From JAHEME01 sp034435035 (GTDB lineage Bacteria; Chloroflexota; Anaerolineae; Aggregatilineales; UBA3940): a DNA stretch of 64,000 nucleotides. The translations under genes and the position numbers were made by a program. Of this stretch, positions 34,282 through 41,826 are shown piece after piece (position 1 is the first letter of the stretch; each line of letters opens with the position of its first letter). The notes beneath the pieces are model-generated. The model saw only the letters and a list, made by a program, of their open reading frames with translations. It searched no databases and was not told the DNA's origin. The DNA lies in NCBI GenBank assembly GCA_034435035.1, contig DAOTXW010000089.1, positions 1-64,000 on the forward strand, given 5' to 3'.

Positions 34282-37200
34282 ATGGACAACACACCACAAA
34301 ACAAGCCACATCAGGATGACACTCCTTCTTCTGCAGACAGCCAGCCTGCAGAAGGACCGCCCCGTCGTCCCAGCCGCCTGGATCGCTTGTTGGGATCCAA
34401 AAAGCAGGCGGATGCAGAAGCTGCGCGCTGGGATGAGATTGAAAGTATGGGCGAGCCCGTGCCAAGCTACGACCATGCGCAGGGGACCACACAACCCTTC
34501 ATCCCGGAGCCTCCCGTGCAGGCCGGCGACACCCCGACCGGTCGAGAAACACCGCCGGAGGGGCTGCCGCCGATTCCGACAGGAGAGCCTGAACGGGCTG
34601 CGCCGGGTGACACGCCCTCCCATCGCCGGGCGGTTACTTTTCCGCACCCCACAGACTCACAGGATGCGTTTGCTGAACCCCCGGTTCCCGATCCGCTCGA
34701 TCAGGGCCCTGGCGGACTGCCTGCTGACAACCGCCCCCATCAGCGCTACCAGCCCCCGACGATCCCTTCAGGGGAGGTGCGACTCGATCAGAACGGGATG
34801 CCGCTGCCCCCCCGGGCCCCAAGTGAAGGCCCGCTTCATGCGGCGCCTACACGTCCGCATGGCTATGATCGGCCAGAATTCGAGGAAACCCGTCCTTCAC
34901 AACCACAGCAGGCAGCTGCTCTGGATACCACGGCGCCAGCCAGACGCGCCCGCCTGCCCGTACACACTCAGCCGACTGCACGAGACTACGCTTCACCGGC
35001 CCGCCCGCGGCCGCGATCAACGCGCCGCCGCAAGACGCAGCCGGGTCAGGCCCAGCTGAGCTGGGGCTGCCTGCTGCGCTCCGTGGTGCTGGCTGTCATC
35101 GGCAGCATCGTCACTCTGATGCTCAGCGGCGGCGGGGCGGCGATGTATTATGCGCAGGTGACCGCCCCCTCATTTCGCGGAATCAACGATATCAGTGATC
35201 TGCAGGCGCGAGCTCTACAATTCCAGACTACCCGCATCCGCGATCGGGATGGCAATGTGCTGTATGAGATCAATGATCCGGAAGGGGGCTTCCGCGACTA
35301 TGTGACGCTTGATGAGGTGTCCCCCTATCTGATCCATGCAACCATCGCAACCGAGGAGCGCGACTTCTTCACCAATCCCGGGTTCAGCATCCCGGCTATC
35401 GCCCGGGCTGTGATCCAGAACTATCGGGAAGGGCGTGTGGTCTCCGGAGCCAGCACCATAACCCAGCAGCTCACACGCGCCCTGCTGCTTCCGGAAGATG
35501 AGCGCTACGAGCGCACATACTCGCGCAAGATCAAGGAAATCTTCCTTGCTGCCGAACTGGGCCGCCGCTTCAGTAAGCGGGACATCCTTGAGCTGTACCT
35601 CAATCAGGCTTTTTACGGAAACTTTGCCTACGGGATCGAAGCCGCAGCGCAAACCTATTTCAATAAGAGCGCCCGCGACCTGACCCTTGCTGAGGCCTCA
35701 TACTTGGCCGGACTCCCTCAGGCACCGGCTGTCTGGGATCCCGTGAATAACAAGGAAGCTACATTAACACGGCAGCAGCAGGTGTTGGCCCTAATGCTTG
35801 AAGCGGGCTGCCATGACACCGGCGATACCGGGCTTGCCCTGCCGTGCGTGACGGAAGCAGACATTGCAGCGGCTCAGCCCGAACTGGCGGCCATTGCCGC
35901 ACGGGAGTTTCAGGCTCCCGATATCCAGGCACGGTACCCGCACTGGGTAGTTTATGTCCAGCAGCAACTGGAGGCGGACCCGGCTATTGGCCCTGCTATT
36001 TACATCTCTGGCTTCGATGTCTACACAACTCTCGATTCGCGCCTGCAGGACCTGGCTCAGCAGCAGGTCGAGCTTACCCTCTCAGGCCTAACGGATCGCA
36101 ATGTCACCAATGCCTCGGTTGTCATCATAGACCCGGATAGCGGCGCTATCCTGGCAATGGTCGGCAGCCGCAATTTCAATGACGATTCAATCGACGGACA
36201 AGTCAATATCGCCCTCACCCCCCAGCAGCCCGGCTCTTCAATCAAACCCTTCACCTACCTGACCACGTTCCGCAATGGCTGGACACCAGCCACGGTGATC
36301 TGGGATGTGCCCATCGCCTATGAGATACCAGGCTTCGGCGTTTATGCCCCGGTGAATTATGATGAGCGCTTCCGGGGACCTGTATCCGTTCGCACTGCCC
36401 TGGCGAACTCCCTGAATGTACCGGCTGTGCTAGCTCTGGACTCCGTGGGAGTATCCCAGCTACTGCAGACGCTGAACGATGTGGGGATCACATCGCTGGG
36501 CGGGCCTGACAACCCAAACAGCTACGGTCTGTCGCTCACGCTTGGAGCCGGCGAAGTCTATCTGCTGGAATGGACCAATGCCTTTGCCACAATTGCTAAC
36601 GGAGGCCAGTGGCGGCCCACCTATGCAATTGAGCGAATCGAGCGGAATGGACAGGTAATCGAGGGTTATCCATACCAGGTGCCAGAACCGCGTCAGGTCA
36701 TTGACCCTGCGCAGGCATTCCTTATCCGCGATATCCTCTCCGATAAGGAGGCTCGCGTGCCGGCTTTTGGTCGGGACAGTGTCCTCAGCCCTCCCTACCC
36801 GGCAGGTGCCAAGACCGGCACGACCAATGACTTCCGCGACAACTGGACGATGGGTTTCACCACAGAACTGGCTGTGGGTGTATGGGTGGGCAACACTGAC
36901 AACTCACCGATGGTAAGTGTCTCCGGTGTGACCGGCGCCGGCCCGATCTGGCGTGGAATCATGGATGGTTCCCAGCAATGGTACCCGGCGCAGGTTTTCG
37001 TTCAGCCGCAGGGGCTGATCTTTCAACAGACCGTTTGTCGTGATGACGGCGCGCTGCCTTCCGCTTACTGCCAGGAGCATTCAGAGGTCTACACCGAGTT
37101 CTTTTCTGCTGACGCGCCCCCGCCGGATGCCTTGAGCGGGTTGTACCGGACCCTGCGAGTTGACGATTTCAACGGGCTGATTGCCAATGACTTCTGCCCG

Positions 37201-37821
37201 GATAATGCCACAGATCAGTTATTCTTGTTCCTGCCGGATGTCAGCTCAACCATTGACTCGGCGGCGTTTGCCCGGGAATGGCTGCTCACAACCGAGGAGG
37301 GCCGCGCCTGGGCGAGCCAGCGTGGGCTATCAGCTGAGCAGATCCAGGCTGTCCCGCCAACTGAGGCCTGCGGCCCGGACACGCCGTCCCCCAAACTGAC
37401 GATCGATCAGCCCCAGCCGGATTCCCGACAAAGCGGGATGCTGGTAATCCGCGGGACAGTGGATGCTCCTAACTTCGCGTACTACTACGTAGATTTTGGC
37501 CTGGGGCCCGATCCTCAGGGGTGGGGAGTGGTGCAGGCTGCAACCAACCAGCCTGTTCAGGATGGTGTGCTTGCCCAGCTTGATCTGACTCCCTTTGAGA
37601 ATGGCCCTATGACAATCAGAGTCGTGCTGGTTGATGCAGCCGGGAATATGGCAGAGCGCAGGGTAACCTTCCAGATAGAGAACCCTACACCCACGCCCAG
37701 CCCAACCGTCGAGGAAGAACCGACCGCCCAGCCGACCCCAACGCCGCCAACAAGCACTCTCGCCCCATCGGCTACGGCGCCGGCAGCCACGCCGAGCCCG
37801 GGCATCACTGCCACACCGTAA
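34282..37821 (+). CDS. Class A penicillin-binding protein (PBP1A-type)
   Basis: 1179-aa bifunctional peptidoglycan glycosyltransferase and transpeptidase. A 260-residue disordered Pro-rich cytoplasmic arm leads into one membrane helix (LLRSVVLAVIGSIVTLMLSG). GT51 domain: HATIATEERDFFTNPG (catalytic Glu), GASTITQQLTRALLL, KIKEIFLAAELGRR. Transpeptidase: QPGSSIKPFTY (SxxK), ANSLNVPAVL (SxN), AGAKTGTTNDFRDN (KTG). After it come a helical region and an Ig-like beta domain (MLVIRGTVDAPNFAYYYVDF), also seen in the LysM protein, then a Thr/Pro tail. The long arm is unusual and may recruit divisome or elongasome proteins. The -10 TATAGT lies 28 bp before the start. Confidence 0.93.
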   Translation: MDNTPQNKPHQDDTPSSADSQPAEGPPRRPSRLDRLLGSKKQADAEAARWDEIESMGEPVPSYDHAQGTTQPFIPEPPVQAGDTPTGRETPPEGLPPIPTGEPERAAPGDTPSHRRAVTFPHPTDSQDAFAEPPVPDPLDQGPGGLPADNRPHQRYQPPTIPSGEVRLDQNGMPLPPRAPSEGPLHAAPTRPHGYDRPEFEETRPSQPQQAAALDTTAPARRARLPVHTQPTARDYASPARPRPRSTRRRKTQPGQAQLSWGCLLRSVVLAVIGSIVTLMLSGGGAAMYYAQVTAPSFRGINDISDLQARALQFQTTRIRDRDGNVLYEINDPEGGFRDYVTLDEVSPYLIHATIATEERDFFTNPGFSIPAIARAVIQNYREGRVVSGASTITQQLTRALLLPEDERYERTYSRKIKEIFLAAELGRRFSKRDILELYLNQAFYGNFAYGIEAAAQTYFNKSARDLTLAEASYLAGLPQAPAVWDPVNNKEATLTRQQQVLALMLEAGCHDTGDTGLALPCVTEADIAAAQPELAAIAAREFQAPDIQARYPHWVVYVQQQLEADPAIGPAIYISGFDVYTTLDSRLQDLAQQQVELTLSGLTDRNVTNASVVIIDPDSGAILAMVGSRNFNDDSIDGQVNIALTPQQPGSSIKPFTYLTTFRNGWTPATVIWDVPIAYEIPGFGVYAPVNYDERFRGPVSVRTALANSLNVPAVLALDSVGVSQLLQTLNDVGITSLGGPDNPNSYGLSLTLGAGEVYLLEWTNAFATIANGGQWRPTYAIERIERNGQVIEGYPYQVPEPRQVIDPAQAFLIRDILSDKEARVPAFGRDSVLSPPYPAGAKTGTTNDFRDNWTMGFTTELAVGVWVGNTDNSPMVSVSGVTGAGPIWRGIMDGSQQWYPAQVFVQPQGLIFQQTVCRDDGALPSAYCQEHSEVYTEFFSADAPPPDALSGLYRTLRVDDFNGLIANDFCPDNATDQLFLFLPDVSSTIDSAAFAREWLLTTEEGRAWASQRGLSAEQIQAVPPTEACGPDTPSPKLTIDQPQPDSRQSGMLVIRGTVDAPNFAYYYVDFGLGPDPQGWGVVQAATNQPVQDGVLAQLDLTPFENGPMTIRVVLVDAAGNMAERRVTFQIENPTPTPSPTVEEEPTAQPTPTPPTSTLAPSATAPAATPSPGITATP

Positions 37822-37827
37822 CACCGT

Positions 37828-37861
37828 GAGCAGGCCAGACCGCCATCGGTCCGGCCTGCTC
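37828..37861. terminator. Bidirectional hairpin between PBP1A and SCO1 genes
   Basis: 15-bp arms with one A-C mismatch (37828-37842 and 37847-37861) around a CCAT loop, between two convergent stops. No T-tract beyond a few T. Confidence 0.65.
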
Positions 37862-37863
37862 CT

Positions 37864-38454
37864 TCATTGGCTGCTCTGGCGCAGGAGATGGCGTAGATCG
37901 GCCGTTATGTCCTCGGCGGGGGTACCGTAGCTCCACACAAGATGTATCTGCCGATCGATCACCACAAACGTAGTTGACGTATGCGACACCAGATACCCTG
38001 CTGCGGTGGCAGTCTCTTCTCTCTGGCTGAACACACCGAAGGCAGCCTGGATTTCATCAAAGCGGGCACGGTCGGGCTGGCGCAAGCCAATAAAGGAGGG
38101 ATCCATGTTGCCCAGATAGGCGTCCAGCTGGGCAGCGGTGTCCCTTTCAGGATCGACCGTCACCAGGGCAACCTGAACCGACGCAGCTTCATCACCCAGG
38201 GACCGGATCGCCCTGCGAAGCTCGTAGAGCGTGGTAGGGCAAATATCCGGGCAGTAAGTGTAGCCAAAATAGACCACCAGCAGCTGATCGGCAAAGTCGC
38301 TCAGCCGCACCGGCGGGCCATCATCGGATTCGAACTCAAAGTCACTGAGTGGGGTAGGCGGGTCGATCAGAATGCCCTGGTACTGATAGGGTTGACAGGC
38401 CACCAACAGGACTGCTGCCAGGGCTGCAGAAGCAGGTAGGATGTTTCGTGACAT
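37864..38454 (-). CDS. SCO1/SenC-family copper chaperone lipoprotein
   Basis: 196 aa. Lipoprotein signal ends AAVLLVAC (Cys20). Thioredoxin fold with copper-site FGYTYCPDICPTTLYELRRA (CxxxC) and the distal His in GYLVSHTSTTFVVI, as needed for copper delivery to the CuA site of cytochrome oxidase. The family segment VALVTVDPERDTAAQLDAYL is present. It implies aerobic respiration or copper handling. It is not next to oxidase genes. A TATAAT box lies at 38499-38504 on the minus strand. Confidence 0.92.
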   Translation of the reverse strand: MSRNILPASAALAAVLLVACQPYQYQGILIDPPTPLSDFEFESDDGPPVRLSDFADQLLVVYFGYTYCPDICPTTLYELRRAIRSLGDEAASVQVALVTVDPERDTAAQLDAYLGNMDPSFIGLRQPDRARFDEIQAAFGVFSQREETATAAGYLVSHTSTTFVVIDRQIHLVWSYGTPAEDITADLRHLLRQSSQ

Positions 38455-38586
38455 CAGAATCGTGCCCTTCGTCTAGCAGGCAGAACGCAGCGCCGCACAT
38501 TATACCCCGCTGTGCTGAGGCAGCCCCGGACGTTATACTTGGGCGGCAGGATCCCGGGCGGCAACCCGACAGCACAGGAGCAGACC

Positions 38587-39570
38587 ATGCCAGATTGGGA
38601 GCGTGAATATGCCACAGCGCGGCAGGCAGCACGGATGGCTGCCCGGCTGTGCATGGCTGTTCGTGGGGAGATGTTGAATTCGGCGGAGAAAATGGAGAAA
38701 GCGGGGAAGGAACCCGTCACGATCGCCGACTATGGCTCTCAGGCTTTGATCCTGCGTGCCATCGCGGATGCCTTCCCGAACGATGGTGTGGTAGCGGAAG
38801 AACGCGGCGAAGAGTTCACCCGGCTGGCCACCAACAGCCAGCGAGAGGCTGTTTTGAGGTACGTCAGCGACATCGCGGGGGAGCCAGCTCAAGTAGAAGA
38901 TATCCGCCGCTGGTTAGATCATGGTCGTGGGCTGAACACCCAGCGTATCTGGGTTGTTGATCCCATCGATGGTACCAAAGGATTCCTGCGGGGCGATCAG
39001 TTTGCGATCGCGATCGGGCTGCTGATTGATGGCGAGCCGGTTGTCGGAGCGCTGGCCTGCCCTCTGATGGCCGCCGACCCGGCAAATTCCAGCGATCGGC
39101 CAGGCGCGATCGCTACCGCGGTCGCCGGGCAGGGCGCGCGGCTTGAAGCGCTATCAGGTGGCTATGAGCATGTCCTACGCGTTTCTCCCAACCCGGACCC
39201 GGCCCGGGCCCGGGTGGTGGAGAGTTTTGAATCGGGGCACACGGATCATGCCTTCTCGGCTGCCGTGCTCAGCAGAGCGGGCGTGCAGGGCGAAGTTGTA
39301 CGGATGGACAGCCAGGCCAAATATGTTGCTGTAGCTGACGGCCGCGCTGAGTTCTACATCCGGCATTCGCAGGGTGCTTACCGCGAGAAGATCTGGGACC
39401 ACGCTGCGGGAGTGCTGATTGTGCAGGAAGCTGGCGGGCGGGTAACTGACATCAATGGAAGGGCACTGGACTTCTCAGCAGGGGCGACCCTGGCGCACAA
39501 CCAGGGCATCCTGGCCAGCAACGGCCCGCTGCATGAGCCACTGCTGGCAGCTATCCGGGCTGAGGGCTAG
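38587..39570 (+). CDS. 3'(2'),5'-bisphosphate nucleotidase / inositol-phosphatase family (HAL2-like)
   Basis: 327 aa. Metal-dependent phosphatase: KEPVTIADYGSQALI, VVAEERGEEF (metal Glu), VVDPIDGTKGFLRGDQFAIA (DPxDGT core) and KIWDHAAGVLIVQEAGGRVT (late Asp). The length and DGTKGFLR motif fit HAL2-type enzymes that turn 3'-phosphoadenosine 5'-phosphate into AMP, more than plain inositol monophosphatases. ATG 38587 has AGGAG seven bases upstream. A TATACT at 38534-38539 may be its -10. Its stop lies two bases from the convergent membrane protein gene's end. Confidence 0.88.
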   Translation: MPDWEREYATARQAARMAARLCMAVRGEMLNSAEKMEKAGKEPVTIADYGSQALILRAIADAFPNDGVVAEERGEEFTRLATNSQREAVLRYVSDIAGEPAQVEDIRRWLDHGRGLNTQRIWVVDPIDGTKGFLRGDQFAIAIGLLIDGEPVVGALACPLMAADPANSSDRPGAIATAVAGQGARLEALSGGYEHVLRVSPNPDPARARVVESFESGHTDHAFSAAVLSRAGVQGEVVRMDSQAKYVAVADGRAEFYIRHSQGAYREKIWDHAAGVLIVQEAGGRVTDINGRALDFSAGATLAHNQGILASNGPLHEPLLAAIRAEG

Positions 39571-39572
39571 TC

Positions 39573-40904
39573 TCAGCCGCCTGCCGGGTGGGCATGCTCG
39601 CGGAACACCGGGCGGCTGCGCCACCACAGCCAGGCGGTCTGCAGAGCCGTACACAGGCTGAAGGCCCCCAGGCCTACAAACAGGCCGGGGGCCTGCCCAT
39701 AGAGAACCCCGGCTGCCAGCGCCAGCGTGATAATCACCAGGAAAAGCACGACCGCCTCCGTGATCGCACGGGTGTGGCGGCTGTGCAGGATGGCTCCCTG
39801 ATACCAGCTCTGAAGCACCGCCAGCGCGGGCATGGGCAAGGCGAACCAGAGTCCTGTCCGGGCCAGATCGGCCAGCGCCGACGGCAGGGCCGAGATACTC
39901 TCGAACCAGAAACCCGCCAACGGTGTCACGACCAGCAGCAACAGAAACGCCGTCAGGCCAGCAGCCAGCCAGCCGGCAAACCGCCGCAGGGTATAATGAG
40001 CGCCCGGCTCATCGAGCAGTGCCACAACCACCTCGTTGTAGGCTACGCCCAGGCTGCGCAGCAGAAAGCTCAGTCCGGAGATGACCGGCCAGACCGCCAG
40101 TGACTCCAGGGCGGCAGGCATGCGGCTGAGCGCTGCACTGCCAATTGGCTGCGCCAGCAGCGTCAGCAGCGACGTCATGACCAGCGGCACATAAAAGCTG
40201 ATAAAGGCCGGAAACGCGAGCGCTGGCCGGGCAGCCGGGGCTGGTCCAAGCTCATCGCGCAGCACAGGGCGCACCCGCAGCCCCGCATAGATCGCCTCGC
40301 TAATGACGCCCGCCGAAACAGCCGCTGTCGCCACTACGATGCCCGGGCCTCTGAGCAAATATCCGACCGCAAGGACGGTGATATCGGCGATCAGGCGCAC
40401 GATGGTGCCCGCGCCCACCGCGCGCGAATGATCAAACCGGATGAGCACACCCTGATTAAACCGGCGGAAGGCGATAGACCATGTCCAGGGCGTCATGATC
40501 ATCAGCCCGATACGCGCTGGCTCAATAATCTCGTCCGGAGCGCCGATTATCCCGCGGGCCACTACGTCGTAGAGCGGGGTGAATGCAAGCAGAATATGCA
40601 GCGCAGTGAGCGCAGCACCTGTACGCATCATGAAGCGGCGCACCAGGACATAGGATGACCAATCCCGGCAGAGAGCTGTCGAGGCGGCTAACAGCATGAT
40701 GATCGGCGATTCGATGATCAGCGAGAGAGGAAACACCACCCCGCCATAGGCTGCGAGGTTGATCTCCGGCTGTTCCAGCCGTGCTACCACTGCACTCAGC
40801 GCGGGGAGCTCAATGGACATCAGCAGCCAGCTGGCAGCCAGAGGCCACCAGCGGCGAATAACCGTGCCAACGGGAAGTATTTCGGGCTGCGAAGAGGGAG
40901 GCAT
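39573..40904 (-). CDS. MATE/ANKH-like multispanning membrane transporter
   Basis: 443 aa with about 12 predicted membrane helices. The segments LAAYGGVVFPLSLIIESPII and the repeat-like EVVVALLDEPGAHYTL resemble the MOP (MATE and progressive-ankylosis, ANKH) group more than MFS, but I cannot name the substrate. ATG 40902-40904 is used; the longer frame would start at a GTG near 40982 without a ribosome site. It is convergent with the HAL2-like gene. The next minus-strand start upstream is lexA 145 bp away beyond a spacer. Confidence 0.7.
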   Translation of the reverse strand: MPPSSQPEILPVGTVIRRWWPLAASWLLMSIELPALSAVVARLEQPEINLAAYGGVVFPLSLIIESPIIMLLAASTALCRDWSSYVLVRRFMMRTGAALTALHILLAFTPLYDVVARGIIGAPDEIIEPARIGLMIMTPWTWSIAFRRFNQGVLIRFDHSRAVGAGTIVRLIADITVLAVGYLLRGPGIVVATAAVSAGVISEAIYAGLRVRPVLRDELGPAPAARPALAFPAFISFYVPLVMTSLLTLLAQPIGSAALSRMPAALESLAVWPVISGLSFLLRSLGVAYNEVVVALLDEPGAHYTLRRFAGWLAAGLTAFLLLLVVTPLAGFWFESISALPSALADLARTGLWFALPMPALAVLQSWYQGAILHSRHTRAITEAVVLFLVIITLALAAGVLYGQAPGLFVGLGAFSLCTALQTAWLWWRSRPVFREHAHPAGG

Positions 40905-41048
40905 GGGGCTGCGATGTGAAGACAGGTATGTCACGCCAGCAAGTGTACCGCAGGGGAGCCGCGGCTGCACGGCAAGCAACACAAACCGCGCAGGCGCTCA
41001 GACTCCCGCGCAGTTTTTCGCTGGCAGAAGATGCGGGTAAGCGAGCCG

Positions 41049-41702
41049 TCAGGAGGGCCGGCGAATTACTGCTACCACCCGACCCTGCACCTGCACCGTG
41101 GACGGTTCATCGATATAGATCGGCTTCATTGTGGGGTTGGCAGGCTGCAAGCGAACGCGGTTGCCCTCCCGGAAAAAGCGCTTGAGGGTAGTCTCCTCAC
41201 GATCAGCCAGCCAGACGGCTACCAGGTCGCCGTTCTTGACCTGCTCATGAGGGCGCATGATGACGATGTCGCCATCGTTGATCATCGCGTCCACCATTGA
41301 ATCCCCCTTGACCTGCAGGGCATACAGATCATCGTAGGCGTCTACGATGTCACGGGTCAGTTCGATAGCTTCGTCCGCGCCGAAGAAGGAAAAATCGCTC
41401 CCCGGCACCGGGCATGGCTCGCTGGCGACGATGCGACCAACCAGCGGCACCCGAATGAGATTGGTCAGCGTTTCGCGAACCGATTCACTGGCAAGCCGCA
41501 GCCCACGTGACACTTCACGGTCACGAACCAGCAACCCCTCGCGCTCCAATTTGCTGAGGTTGTAGTTGACGACGGACGTGGACGAGATTCCACACGCCTT
41601 GCCAATCTCGCGGATGGTAGGCGGGTACCCGTTTTCGTCGATGAACCGGGTAATAAAATCCACGATGGCCTGCTGGCGGGCTGAGAGTACGGGTTCTTTC
41701 AT
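41049..41702 (-). CDS. lexA: LexA repressor with Ala-Ser cleavage site
   Basis: 217 aa. N-terminal winged-helix (GYPPTIREIGKACGISSTSV) and C-terminal S24 domain. Self-cleavage apparatus: Ser135 in VKGDSMVDAMINDGDIVI and Lys174 in ETTLKRFFREG. The cleaved bond, usually Ala-Gly, reads GRIVASEPCP, so it is Ala93-Ser94. Master repressor of the SOS response; RecA-filament stimulates cleavage. The gene sits under a strong promoter with a SOS box in the spacer, so it represses itself. PolA is just upstream on the same strand but the promoter between them makes transcription independent. Confidence 0.95.
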   Translation of the reverse strand: MKEPVLSARQQAIVDFITRFIDENGYPPTIREIGKACGISSTSVVNYNLSKLEREGLLVRDREVSRGLRLASESVRETLTNLIRVPLVGRIVASEPCPVPGSDFSFFGADEAIELTRDIVDAYDDLYALQVKGDSMVDAMINDGDIVIMRPHEQVKNGDLVAVWLADREETTLKRFFREGNRVRLQPANPTMKPIYIDEPSTVQVQGRVVAVIRRPS

Positions 41703-41790
41703 TGGATGAGTCTCCTCAAATCGCCACAGCGAGACTGGCTCCGCAACAACGATCGCTGCTGCCTAGCACAAGAGTTCGAACCTCATCCGC

Positions 41791-41820
41791 ATTATAGCGC
41801 GAACACGCGTTCTAAGTCAA
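41791..41820 (-). promoter_or_regulatory. lexA promoter with LexA (SOS) box
   Basis: Minus strand: -35 TTGACT (41815-41820), 18-bp spacer, -10 TATAAT (41791-41796). The spacer holds CGAACACGCGTTCT (41800-41813), matching the Gram-positive SOS box CGAAC-N4-GTTC at 13 of 14 positions of the extended consensus. A second palindrome, GTTCGAAC at 41774-41781, lies near the start of transcription. LexA bound there would block polymerase, giving classic autoregulation. Confidence 0.85.
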
Positions 41821-41826
41821 GGCTGC

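Noticed and set aside
41774..41781. GTTCGAAC as a second LexA box
   Set aside because: The half-sites are in the opposite order with no 4-base spacer, so it does not fit the GAAC-N4-GTTC pattern; kept only as a note.
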